Source of the DNA: Blastocatellia bacterium UBA7656
GTDB taxonomy: Bacteria; Acidobacteriota; Blastocatellia; UBA7656
Assembly (NCBI GenBank): GCA_002483445.1
Contig: DLHY01000066.1
Span: 24,059 to 88,058, forward strand
Direction of reading: 5' to 3'
Length of the DNA stretch: 64,000 nucleotides
A program made the translations under genes and the position numbers. The first letter of the stretch is position 1, and the number at the start of each line of letters is the position of its first letter. A model generated the notes under the pieces. It did not search any database, was not told the origin of the DNA, and was given only the letters and a program-made list of their open reading frames with translations. Of the stretch, positions 38,126-46,181 are shown one piece after another.

Positions 38126-38491
38126 TTGAGTCAGGCAGCCAATACGATATTGATCAACCGGGTCAATTCACAATCCAAAGCGAGCGCGCTGGTGAATGTC
38201 CCTTATCATCGTCTGATAGACGCTTGCGTGTTGATGGTTTTTCTTGCGGCAGTGGCCATCTGCTCATCGGTTTATCTGCGAGGCCGCACTGAACTGAACG
38301 CGGCGATCATGAAAAACGAAACGGCTTCTCGCAAAGTCGAGGGGCTTACGGTCGAGGTTGAAAGGTTGAGGCGCGACATCGAGCGCATGAAGACTGATCC
38401 CAGAATGATCGAAACCATAGCGCGTCAGAAACTCGGCCTGGTTCTCCCCGGAGATGTTGTGATAAAAATCAAACCGGATCAATCAGACTAA
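38126..38491 (+). CDS. FtsB/DivIC-like septum formation initiator
   Basis: A 121-residue protein with a single transmembrane helix (about 33-50) and a coiled coil (about 58-92) followed by RMIETIARQKLGLVLPGD, a signature of FtsB/DivIC proteins. These form a complex with FtsL and FtsQ at the division septum. Start is TTG at 38126, supported by AAAGAGGTG just upstream. No other cell-division gene is adjacent. Confidence 0.82.
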   Translation: MSQAANTILINRVNSQSKASALVNVPYHRLIDACVLMVFLAAVAICSSVYLRGRTELNAAIMKNETASRKVEGLTVEVERLRRDIERMKTDPRMIETIARQKLGLVLPGDVVIKIKPDQSD

Positions 38492-38621
38492 CAAAGAAAG
38501 CAGGCGACCGAACTCCCTCACCCAGTAGTTCCAAAAGCCTCAAATACTTTTTCACCATAGATGACAAGGATGCAGAAGAGATCAGTGCAGAAGTCTCTCT
38601 GCGTCCGGGTTGTCTGTGTTT

Positions 38622-39359
38622 TCATTCGCCTAAAAGTCGCGACCGCCGGGGCGCTCGTCGCAGCCCGAATTTTTCCACCGCGTGCTTTTGAATGTGCGCC
38701 ATCGCTTCCGTGACCGAATCTGTTACGAGCAGCATATCGAGATCGGCTGACGAGATGGTTCCCCGCTCGACCATGCGATTGAGGAATTCGCAGAGAGGCT
38801 CGTAGTAATCCCGTCCCATCAGGACTATCGGAAAGTTCGACATCTTGCGGGTCTGAATGAGAGTCATCGCCTCGAACAACTCGTCCATAGTCCCTACGCC
38901 TCCCGGCATAACGACGAAAGCGTAAGAGTATTTGACAAGCATGATTTTGCGCACGAAGAAGTAACGGAACTCCAGCCAGCGATCAAGGTAAGGGTTGGGC
39001 TTCTGCTCCTCGGGCAAAATGATGTTGCAGCCTATGGAAAGCCCGTTGGCTTCCTTCGCGCCGCGGTTCGCGGCTTCCATAATTCCCGGCCCGCCGCCGG
39101 TCATCACCGTAAACCCCATGTGGCTCAGGGCAGAGCCGGCCGCTCGCGCCATTTCATAATAAGGATGATCTTCCTTGAATCGCGCCGAGCCGAAAACCGT
39201 AACACATGGGCCGACGAAGTGAAGCGCGCGAAAGCCGCGCAGAAACTCGCGCATGATTCTCAGGAGCATCCACAACTCCCACTTGCGCGTCTGCGGGCCT
39301 TCGAGAAAAATGCGCTCATCGCGAGTTTGAGGTTTCGCAGGAACTATATCTGTCGTCAT
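38622..39359 (-). CDS. LOG-family nucleotide phosphoribohydrolase
   Basis: A 245-residue Rossmann-like protein. The LOG signature PGGVGTMDE appears near 152, along with GGGPGIMEAAN near 90. LOG enzymes release a base from nucleoside 5'-monophosphates (cytokinin activation in plants; PpnN-like role in bacteria). The start at 39359 is chosen by homologous length and because the codons before it are not family-like. It marks the end of host-like sequence before the island. Confidence 0.87.
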   Translation of the reverse strand: MTTDIVPAKPQTRDERIFLEGPQTRKWELWMLLRIMREFLRGFRALHFVGPCVTVFGSARFKEDHPYYEMARAAGSALSHMGFTVMTGGGPGIMEAANRGAKEANGLSIGCNIILPEEQKPNPYLDRWLEFRYFFVRKIMLVKYSYAFVVMPGGVGTMDELFEAMTLIQTRKMSNFPIVLMGRDYYEPLCEFLNRMVERGTISSADLDMLLVTDSVTEAMAHIQKHAVEKFGLRRAPRRSRLLGE

Positions 39360-39534
39360 CGCCTCAATACTAACTGCCGCCCGCGAACGCCCGCAAACGC
39401 GCGGTTGAAATCCGATTGCTCGCGTTATTCGTTCCACATAATGAAACAGGCCATTCGAATGTGAGCGGCAGTAATCGCGGAACCTCCATCTTCAGGTCAT
39501 CGACATAATCGTACTCCAGCTTTCATCGATCAGG

Positions 39535-39583
39535 TTGACAGAGGCAGGCATGATGTGTAAGATTTTCTTACCATCAGTAAGAA
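39535..39583 (+). promoter_or_regulatory. Strong promoter overlapped by three GTAAGA/TCTTAC operator half-sites
   Basis: A perfect -35 TTGACA (39535-39540) and a -10 TAAGAT (39558-39563) are spaced by 17 bases. Three half-sites lie over and just after the -10: GTAAGA (39557-39562), TCTTAC (39566-39571) and GTAAGAA (39577-39583). Sites 2 and 3 form a 7-bp inverted repeat with a 5-base gap; sites 1 and 2 form a 6-bp inverted repeat with a 3-base gap. This fits autorepression by the XRE protein encoded two genes in. Confidence 0.75.
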
Positions 39584-39595
39584 GGAGCTTAGATT

Positions 39596-39892
39596 ATGGC
39601 AGTGAATCGAGATGATGTTCGCAACCTTGTTACCGAAACCATTCACGAGATTTTAGGTAAGAAGGAAGGGGTCGAAATTGACGAACAAACGAATCCAATT
39701 CGTGGGCTTGGATTAGGCAGTGATGACGGCGTGGACTTCGCCTGTGGGATAAGCGAGAAGCTAAAATACGACATCCCGGATGGAATCAATCCTTTTGTGG
39801 ACGATATAAACCGTCGCCCACGTCGGGTTGGTGAAATAGTAGACCTTTTGTACAAGTTGCTCACAGCAGAAGGAGAGAAGAGCCATGTCTGA
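39596..39892 (+). CDS. Acyl-carrier-protein-like small protein
   Basis: A 98-residue acidic helical protein. Its helix pattern fits an acyl carrier protein: an N-terminal helix with VRNLVTETIHEIL, a loop holding GLGSDDGVD with S42 at the place of the phosphopantetheine serine, then EKLKYDIPDGI and a final helix. The usual DSL around the serine has become GSD, so modification by a PPTase is not certain. AGGAG lies 8-12 bases before the ATG. First gene of the island operon; the stop overlaps the repressor start by 8 bases. Confidence 0.55.
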   Translation: MAVNRDDVRNLVTETIHEILGKKEGVEIDEQTNPIRGLGLGSDDGVDFACGISEKLKYDIPDGINPFVDDINRRPRRVGEIVDLLYKLLTAEGEKSHV

Positions 39893-40229
39893 TATTGATC
39901 CAAAGCGTGTTTCTATTGCAGCAAGACTTCGTGCTGCTCGTGAACAAGCTGGGCTTTCGCAGGGGCAAGTTGCGAAGATGCTTGGCCTTCAGCGACCAAC
40001 GATCTCAGAAATTGAAGCTGGACGCCGGAAGGTTTCTGCAGAGGAACTTGGCCGCTTTGCAGACATATATAATGTTAGCGTCTCGTGGTTGATGAAAGAA
40101 GAGCCTGAAATATCTGACCCAGCAGTTGAGCTAGCAGCTCGTGAATTGGCAAAGCTAAAGGAGGAGGATTTAAATACAGTCTTCAATTTACTACGGACAC
40201 TGCGTAAAGCAGGAGGACCCCGGAAATGA
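39885..40229 (+). CDS. XRE-family helix-turn-helix repressor
   Basis: A 114-residue protein. Residues 10-65 form a Cro/C1-type HTH (LRAAREQAGLSQGQVAKMLG, then RPTISEIEAGRRKVS), followed by a short helical tail. It is immediately followed by an ImmA/IrrE-type protease, overlapping by 4 bases. In ICEBs1 and in Deinococcus such pairs act as repressor and cleaving protease. It is inferred to bind the GTAAGA half-sites at the operon promoter. Confidence 0.9.
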   Translation: MSDIDPKRVSIAARLRAAREQAGLSQGQVAKMLGLQRPTISEIEAGRRKVSAEELGRFADIYNVSVSWLMKEEPEISDPAVELAARELAKLKEEDLNTVFNLLRTLRKAGGPRK

Positions 40230-41107
40230 GTAATTGGAAGGAGGTCTCCAGACAATGCTTGCGTGGTGCTTTAGAAATTCGTCGACGTGCCTTTGCAACA
40301 AAGTCGGAACCAATCTGCATTTATGATGTAGCTGAACAGGTAGGGGTGGAAGTGATCTTCCGCCCTGAAAACAGTCTCGGCGGAATGTATTCCAAAACTT
40401 CGCAAACCATCCTGGTCCCTGCCCATCGGCCTCCGGGTCGTCGGGCATTTGCCTGTGCCCACGAACTAGGACACTGGTTTTTCGGACATGGAACTACTCT
40501 TGATGAAATAAGTGAACTAGAGCGATATCGTGAAGACACTCCTGAAGAACGATTGGCAGATACCTTCGCAAGCTATTTACTCATGCCTCCATGGGCTGTT
40601 AACGAAGCGTTCGCGAAGAGAAATTGGAATCCATCTAATTGCACAGCAGAGCAGGCTTACACCATCGCAGGACAACTGGGAGTTGGATACGAAACCCTAG
40701 TCCAACATCTCCGCTATTCGATGCGACTTGTTTCGCCAAACCATGCAAAGCAATTGCTCAAGACTACTCCAAAGCAATTACGTTGTTCCCTCTTTGGCGG
40801 TGCTATCACAAGGCATCTTGTGATAGTCGACCGTCATTGGGTTAATGTTGCGGTCGACTTACAGGTCGGCGAGTTGGCTATTCTTCCGAGAGGCGTTGAG
40901 CTTGAAGGAAAAAGTGCGCGAGTTGTTGGTACGCATCAATTGGGCGTACTTATCGAAGGATACATACCGGGCATTACGCGGGCAGAATTACGTGATGGAT
41001 CATGGGCTACGTTCGTCCGCGTCTCTCGAAAAGACTTCATTGGCAGAAGCATATTTCGCCATTTGGAGGATCCAGATGTCGACACCATTTCCGAAAGTGA
41101 TTTATGA
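40226..41107 (+). CDS. ImmA/IrrE-family metalloprotease
   Basis: A 293-residue protein with the zincin motif HELGH at residues 79-83 and a downstream EERLADTFASYLLMP (about 107-121), the third-ligand helix of the COG2856 family. A C-terminal domain of about 130 residues (about 160-293), beta-rich, is longer than in minimal ImmA and could be a sensor. The family cleaves the paired XRE repressor after a stress signal. The stop lies 32 bases inside the next gene. Confidence 0.88.
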   Translation: MSNWKEVSRQCLRGALEIRRRAFATKSEPICIYDVAEQVGVEVIFRPENSLGGMYSKTSQTILVPAHRPPGRRAFACAHELGHWFFGHGTTLDEISELERYREDTPEERLADTFASYLLMPPWAVNEAFAKRNWNPSNCTAEQAYTIAGQLGVGYETLVQHLRYSMRLVSPNHAKQLLKTTPKQLRCSLFGGAITRHLVIVDRHWVNVAVDLQVGELAILPRGVELEGKSARVVGTHQLGVLIEGYIPGITRAELRDGSWATFVRVSRKDFIGRSIFRHLEDPDVDTISESDL

Positions 41108-41921
41108 AGAAAACCTCTCATACGCTTGGGGACGTGCGTTCTTGATGGCTATGAAGGGCAGAAGCAAAGATTTGCTGCCTTTAACTGTCTCCATTGGAGG
41201 TCTAGTGGAGGGCCTACCCAACGAGGATGATCGTATTCGGCAGGCATTAGATTTAGCTTTGGCGCAAAACAAGAAGTACGGTTGTGCGGTGTCAGCCATG
41301 TTGATTTTTCCATTTAAATTCTGGAATCTGAAAGGTCGTCCTCACATTCAAGAGTTTACAGACTTGTATTTGAAAAAATATCTGCCAAGGCTGAAGGAAA
41401 GGGACAGGCGAAATTGCTATGGAACATATTTTGAGCGAATGATAGCCTTCCAGGGATTTAAGAACAAATCTGGCAAGCTTTTGAACGAGGGTAAGAACCA
41501 GTTAGAACACATCATAAACTTGTGGCCCAAAGCTGGCGACCATTCAAGACCTAGACAGTCAGCACTGCAGGTTGCTTGTTTTGATCCAGTCAAGGATCAT
41601 AATGGGTCAGCGCTCGCAGGTTTTCCATGTCTTCAACAGGTCGGTTTTATTTATGATGACGCTGGGAATCTTGCAATAAACGCCTTCTACCCAACGCAGT
41701 ATATTTTCGACAGGGCTTATGGTAATTACTTGGGCCTATGTCATCTTGGATATTTTATGGCACATGAGCTTGGCCTCAAGTTCGTTCGCTTGAATTGTTT
41801 CATTGGTCGCCCTGAACTAGGCAATGTTAAGAAAGGTGTTTTGCGTGAACTGATAGATGTGGTGCGTGAGACGCTTCCGGCTGATGATCTTAGCAACTGT
41901 TGCAAACATGAAAGGGGATAA
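41076..41921 (+). CDS. Divergent thymidylate-synthase-like protein
   Basis: A 281-residue protein. The C-terminal half aligns by pattern with thymidylate synthase: LQVACFDP, then GFPCLQQ with the catalytic-site cysteine (C185), a strand GNLAINAFYP, and GNYLGLCHLGYFMAHELGL with N217 at the place of the substrate Asn. The phosphate-binding RSxxD motif of true TS is replaced by PTQYI, so normal dUMP binding is unlikely. The start at 41076 has GGAGG upstream; upstream codons belong to the protease gene. Possibly a sugar- or base-modifying relative. Confidence 0.6.
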   Translation: MSTPFPKVIYEENLSYAWGRAFLMAMKGRSKDLLPLTVSIGGLVEGLPNEDDRIRQALDLALAQNKKYGCAVSAMLIFPFKFWNLKGRPHIQEFTDLYLKKYLPRLKERDRRNCYGTYFERMIAFQGFKNKSGKLLNEGKNQLEHIINLWPKAGDHSRPRQSALQVACFDPVKDHNGSALAGFPCLQQVGFIYDDAGNLAINAFYPTQYIFDRAYGNYLGLCHLGYFMAHELGLKFVRLNCFIGRPELGNVKKGVLRELIDVVRETLPADDLSNCCKHERG

Positions 41922-41924
41922 ACT

Positions 41925-42734
41925 ATGTCTTTCTGGAGCACAGAGAAGTTACTCCAAAAGCAGCCACTGGAGAAACTGGTAGACCCTTTTGATATTCAAC
42001 ACGTCAACCACGGAGCTTACGAACTGTCGTTAGGCTCCGAAGCTTTCGTTACAACCGATCCGAATGGCAAGAAACAAAAGCTTGAGGCAGGCGATCAAGT
42101 TATCATTCAACCGGGTCAGTTTGGGCTTCTCATAACTCATGAAGTTGTTTCCATCCCTGATAATGCTATTGGTTTTATTTCAATCCGGTTTGGTATTAAA
42201 CGACGTGGCCTTATCAACGTATCTGGATTTCATGTGGACCCAGGATTTACTGGACGCCTCCTGTTCTCCGTTTACAACGCTGGTAGTCAGAATATAGTTC
42301 TGTCATATAGAGACCGCGTGTTTATGCTTTGGTTCAGCGATTTGAGTCAGGCAACCAAAAATGTTTATAAAGGCAATAATTCTGGCAAGGACGGAATTAC
42401 ATCCGAAGATTTGATGGCTATTCAAGGAGAAGTCGTATCCCCTGCAACGCTCAAGAAGCAGATTGATGATCTGCGTAATGCACACGACCAACGTTTTATA
42501 GTACTCGAAAAAGAAGTATCCCAATGGAAAGCCATTGCGTATAGCATCCTTATCATCTTCGTGGGGCTTATTGTTAAATACTATATTGACATTTTGCTGA
42601 TGTCCTCGAAATCGCCAGTTGAAAATATTAACTCAGCAGCGCCTGCCCAAAATATTAATCGAAATGATTCCGTGACGGCTGAGAAGAATAGCAACTCAGC
42701 TACGCCTCCAGCTAATAGCAATAGATCAAACTAG
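41925..42734 (+). CDS. Membrane-anchored dCTP deaminase/dUTPase-fold protein, likely not a normal deaminase
   Basis: A 269-residue protein. Residues 1-140 match the Dcd/dUTPase fold: HGAYELSLG (29-37), PGQFGLLITHE (63-73), RFGIKRRGL (88-96), VDPGFTG (104-110) and YNAG (117-120). The catalytic Glu that follows the DPGF-G segment in dCTP deaminase falls on S115, and the two serines before the conserved Arg are F and G. A coiled coil (about 171-202), one transmembrane helix (about 203-225) and an Asn/Ala-rich tail follow. It is inferred to bind a pyrimidine nucleotide at the membrane. Confidence 0.7.
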   Translation: MSFWSTEKLLQKQPLEKLVDPFDIQHVNHGAYELSLGSEAFVTTDPNGKKQKLEAGDQVIIQPGQFGLLITHEVVSIPDNAIGFISIRFGIKRRGLINVSGFHVDPGFTGRLLFSVYNAGSQNIVLSYRDRVFMLWFSDLSQATKNVYKGNNSGKDGITSEDLMAIQGEVVSPATLKKQIDDLRNAHDQRFIVLEKEVSQWKAIAYSILIIFVGLIVKYYIDILLMSSKSPVENINSAAPAQNINRNDSVTAEKNSNSATPPANSNRSN

Positions 42735-42754
42735 AGAGTAAGGGGATAATTAGG

Positions 42755-44467
42755 ATGCCTGAGTACGGAAAGCTGTTTGTCTTTGAGGGACCAGACGATG
42801 TGGGCAAGACGACGCTTTCACGCGCTTTTGCTGAATACCTTAACCGCTCAGGTGCGGAGTGTGAACATCTCACATTTCCAGGGCAAGAATCAGGCACTCT
42901 GGGAAAGTTGGTTTACGACCTGCACCACAATCCGCGAACATTAGAGGTCGAGTCAGTCAGTCCGACAAGTCTCCAACTATTGCACATAGCCGCTCACTTG
43001 GATGCGATTGAGTCCAAAATACTCCCAGCACTTAGGACTGGGCGAAGCGTAGTTTTAGATCGGTTCTGGTGGTCTACCTGGGTCTATGGCAAGGTCAGTG
43101 GGGCAAATCGGCAGATACTTAAAAGAATGATTGAAATGGAGCGCATTTTCTGGGAAGGCGTGCGCCCAACAATGGTTTTTCTCATACAACGAGAGGCTCC
43201 TTTCGGCGACCAATTAACGCAGCACTGGCGGCGAGTGTCTGCGGAGTACACAAAGCTCGCTGCTCGCGAGTCAGGTCGCTACCCTGTTCTCTGTATGGAA
43301 AATGATGGGACGATAGATGAAACTCTTTCAGAAATAGTAGAAGTTTATAAGCAATCATCTGATACAAACGAGTCTGAAACAAACCCTAGTCAAAGTTACC
43401 AGGCACAACTCCCGCTCTATAGTGATCAGTCCGTCACATCTGCCCCGCTGGTCTTTAGCAAGCTTACGCCTGCCAAACCTACTGTTGTATACGACACTTA
43501 CTGGCAGTTTGCTGTCGAGCGCCAAGCCATTTTTTTTCGACGTCTGTTCGGGGATGCTCCGCCTTGGACAGAAGATAGGGTGTTGGTGGAATACAAGTTT
43601 ACTAATGCATATAGGGTGTTGGATCGCGTCAGCCAATATCTAATAAAGAATGTCATCTATAAGGGCGATCAGTCCCCTGAAGAAATCTTTTTCAGAATCC
43701 TACTATTCAAGTTTTTCAATCGTATCGGAACCTGGGAATTACTAACTAATGAATTGGGAGAAATATCTTTTGCCAACTATTCCTTTGAACGCTACGACGA
43801 GATACTTAGCAAGGCTATTAGCAATGCGGCACGCATTTATTCTGCCGCTTACATAATGCCATCAGGCGGTCCGTCCTCTATTTACGATAAGAAGCATCGT
43901 ATGCACCTCAAACTGATTGAACAAATGATGCAGGATGAAGTCCCTGCTCGCATAGCAGCCGCTCCATCGATGAGAAAAGCTTTTGAGTTGCTTCGTTCAT
44001 ATCCGACAATAGGGGACTTCTTAGCCTATCAGTACGTGACAGATTTAAACTACAGCAATCTTATAAACTTCAGCGAAATGGAATTCGTTGTTCCCGGTCC
44101 AGGCGCTCGCGATGGCCTCCGCAAGTGCTTCAGAGATTTCGGTGGATTGAATGAGATCGAAATCATTAAGATAGTAGCTGATAGACAGCAAGCAGAATTC
44201 GACAGACTCGGCTTGGAGTTTCAATCTCTTTGGGGAAGGCCGTTGCAATTGATCGATTGCCAAAACCTGTTTTGTGAGGTAGACAAGTACGCCCGCGTCA
44301 AGCACCCTGATATTTCAGGAATCACAGGGCGGACGCGGATCAAGCAAAAGTACCGAATCAACCAGGATTCGATTTCATTATGGTTCCCGCCCAAGTGGGG
44401 ACTTAATGAACTTATTGCCTACGAGGATAATTATGTTTCGAGTATTTCAAGGTCAAACAGCAGATGA
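42755..44467 (+). CDS. Thymidylate kinase fused to a 5hmdU-kinase/thymine-pyrophosphorylase-type helical domain
   Basis: A 570-residue two-domain protein. Residues 1-200 are Tmk-like: P-loop EGPDDVGKTT (11-20), DRFWWST (102-108) in place of DRYxxS, and a Q/R-rich lid region. After an acidic linker (about 203-230), residues 245-545 form a helical domain with YKFTNAYRVLDR (280-291), FFRILLFKFFN (312-322), FLAYQYVTDLNYS (422-434) and FVVPGPGARDGL (444-455). That pattern belongs to the 5hmdU DNA kinase helical/aGPT-pyrophosphorylase group found with phage thymine hypermodification. Confidence 0.75.
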   Translation: MPEYGKLFVFEGPDDVGKTTLSRAFAEYLNRSGAECEHLTFPGQESGTLGKLVYDLHHNPRTLEVESVSPTSLQLLHIAAHLDAIESKILPALRTGRSVVLDRFWWSTWVYGKVSGANRQILKRMIEMERIFWEGVRPTMVFLIQREAPFGDQLTQHWRRVSAEYTKLAARESGRYPVLCMENDGTIDETLSEIVEVYKQSSDTNESETNPSQSYQAQLPLYSDQSVTSAPLVFSKLTPAKPTVVYDTYWQFAVERQAIFFRRLFGDAPPWTEDRVLVEYKFTNAYRVLDRVSQYLIKNVIYKGDQSPEEIFFRILLFKFFNRIGTWELLTNELGEISFANYSFERYDEILSKAISNAARIYSAAYIMPSGGPSSIYDKKHRMHLKLIEQMMQDEVPARIAAAPSMRKAFELLRSYPTIGDFLAYQYVTDLNYSNLINFSEMEFVVPGPGARDGLRKCFRDFGGLNEIEIIKIVADRQQAEFDRLGLEFQSLWGRPLQLIDCQNLFCEVDKYARVKHPDISGITGRTRIKQKYRINQDSISLWFPPKWGLNELIAYEDNYVSSISRSNSR

Positions 44468-45455
44468 TGTTTGGCAAGAAGCTGCGTCTGCTTTTCGACA
44501 CGGCGATGGAATCATACAATCAAGCCGTGTTGGAGAGACGCGCGAGATTTTGCATTCAGCAATGTCAATCGCTGACCCAACTCAGCGATGGGTTATCTCT
44601 CGCTTCCCTCCGATCAACCCCGCATTCGCAATTGCTGAAGTCGTTTGGCTCATTACTGGGCGGAATGACTCGGCATTTCTAAACTACTTCAACCAACAGT
44701 TGCCAAAATACGCGGGACGAGGTTCCACATATCACGGCGCTTACGGATATCGCCTTCGTCATCACTTAGGAATTGATCAGCTAGAGCGTGCGTATCAGGC
44801 ACTCAAGGGAAAGCCATATAGCCGCCAAGCGGTTCTTCAGATTTGGGATGGAAAGGTTGACCTTCCTGATACCTCTGGCGAAGAAGCTTCTCCAGACGTA
44901 CCTTGTAACATTATGTCAATACTAAAGGTGCGGCGCGGAAAGTTAGAATGGATGCAAATCCTTCGCAGCAATGATTTGTATAGAGGGCTTCCTTATAACT
45001 TAGTTCAATTCACCTCTCTGCAAGAAGTCATAGCTGGGTGGTTAGAGGTAGAAATAGGTGAATACAACCAAGTCAGCAATAGTCTCCATGTCTACAGTCA
45101 GGACTTGGAGAACATCAGTGATTCTCTTCCAAACGAGGCAGCAGTGAACACAGATTCATTGGCTTTTGCTAAGAAAGACTCTGAAGACTCTTTTAAAGAG
45201 TTGTCGCAGCAAATTGAGTCTATAATCAATCCCAACACATCTGCTGATGAACTAATGTCAAAAGCGATCCGGCTCAATCTTCCTCAACCCTTTCGAAACA
45301 TGTTTTGCCTTTTATGCGCAGAAGGGGCGCGCCGTCGTCAGCGATTTGATATGGCCAATAAAATCATGGCCGATTGTACAAACTCTGCTTATAAGCAACT
45401 CTATGATCGTTGGCTGATGCGCTTTCTAAAACCAGCTTCATCTGTACATCCATAA
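44433..45455 (+). CDS. Thymidylate-synthase family protein (dUMP methyl- or hydroxymethyltransferase candidate)
   Basis: A 340-residue protein with a full TS active site: C158 in VPCNIM, RSND at 178-181, N189 in LPYN, and HVY at 219-221. Asn in place of the usual His after Cys is seen. N189 (not Asp) argues for a uracil rather than cytosine substrate, so dTMP or 5-hydroxymethyl-dUMP is the likely product. About 110 C-terminal residues form an extra helical segment. The ATG at 44433 overlaps the kinase gene by 35 bases. It ends the operon. Confidence 0.8.
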   Translation: MFRVFQGQTADDVWQEAASAFRHGDGIIQSSRVGETREILHSAMSIADPTQRWVISRFPPINPAFAIAEVVWLITGRNDSAFLNYFNQQLPKYAGRGSTYHGAYGYRLRHHLGIDQLERAYQALKGKPYSRQAVLQIWDGKVDLPDTSGEEASPDVPCNIMSILKVRRGKLEWMQILRSNDLYRGLPYNLVQFTSLQEVIAGWLEVEIGEYNQVSNSLHVYSQDLENISDSLPNEAAVNTDSLAFAKKDSEDSFKELSQQIESIINPNTSADELMSKAIRLNLPQPFRNMFCLLCAEGARRRQRFDMANKIMADCTNSAYKQLYDRWLMRFLKPASSVHP

Positions 45456-45596
45456 GTGGCAGGCGAAAGAGATGTGCGCAGCCGACAGGGCGCGTGGGGA
45501 GTTTTATCGCTCGACCTGCTGACCCGCGCCGCAAGCTTCGAATCGGCTCTGGTAGCCGCTTTCGCGCCGTTCTACAATGAGCGGTTTTTTCAATGA
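45456..45596 (+). pseudogene. 3' stump of a DUF84 (inosine/xanthosine triphosphatase) gene
   Basis: An open frame of 46 codons, entered directly after the island operon stop, encodes RQGAWGVLSLDLLTR followed by ALVAAFAPFYN, which is the C-terminal end of DUF84/YjjX-type enzymes that hydrolyse ITP and XTP. The N-terminal three quarters are missing. The base composition returns to that of the host here. It appears that the island inserted within this gene. Confidence 0.65.
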
Positions 45597-45603
45597 AGGA
45601 ATA

Positions 45604-45628
45604 AGCCGGAGAGCCAATCTCTCCGGCT
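45604..45628. other. Hairpin after the DUF84 stump
   Basis: A 9-bp stem (AGCCGGAGA / TCTCCGGCT) with a 7-base loop. It probably was the terminator of the truncated gene, although no T-run follows. The remaining 180 bases up to 45812 show no gene. Confidence 0.45.
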
Positions 45629-45812
45629 GTGGAGAGGATGATCGGGAATGTCCCGTGTCTGATGAGCTTTCAGTTCGTGTCTATCCCGATAATGTCGCGC
45701 GGCTCGCGTTTTATTCCCGCCGCTTCCGAATCGTTTGGAGGCATTCGTTGACATAGCGCGAGTCGCTGTTGTTAAATGGAGTGGTCGCTGAGAAGCGGCT
45801 CACGAATTCAGT

Positions 45813-46181
45813 ATGAGAAGCAGACGCGCAAAATCGCTATTAGGCATGAGACCGGCAAGAACGGTGGCGATCCTTTGCCTCATCGCTCACGCGCTGCTCG
45901 TCAACGCAATTCACTTTCACATAACCGGCTGTCAGGAAATTGCGCCTAATGGCCCGACCCTCACGGCATCGCATCAGAGTGATTCAAACAGTCCTTTTGC
46001 GGGCGGCCACACTGAATGTCTTTCGTGCCGGTTGCAGCGCAATTTCGTCTCTGATGTTCGCCCGATCTCTTTATTCTTCGATTCCCTTCCCGAACCGCTG
46101 GCGCGGGAGCTTTTAATATCAGAGCCTCGCCTTCAAATCTCTTTCTCGATTTTCTCCTCGCGCGCTCCGCCGATTGTCTGA
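45813..46181 (+). CDS. Small exported His/Cys-containing protein next to a TonB receptor
   Basis: A 122-residue protein with one hydrophobic segment (about 16-33) followed by HFHITGC, a His/Ser-rich part and HTECLSCRL. The arrangement resembles DUF2946-like metal-associated small proteins. The spaced His and Cys residues are candidate zinc or copper ligands. It precedes the ZnuD-like receptor by about 130 bases, in the same direction, so a role in metal acquisition is inferred. Confidence 0.5.
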   Translation: MRSRRAKSLLGMRPARTVAILCLIAHALLVNAIHFHITGCQEIAPNGPTLTASHQSDSNSPFAGGHTECLSCRLQRNFVSDVRPISLFFDSLPEPLARELLISEPRLQISFSIFSSRAPPIV

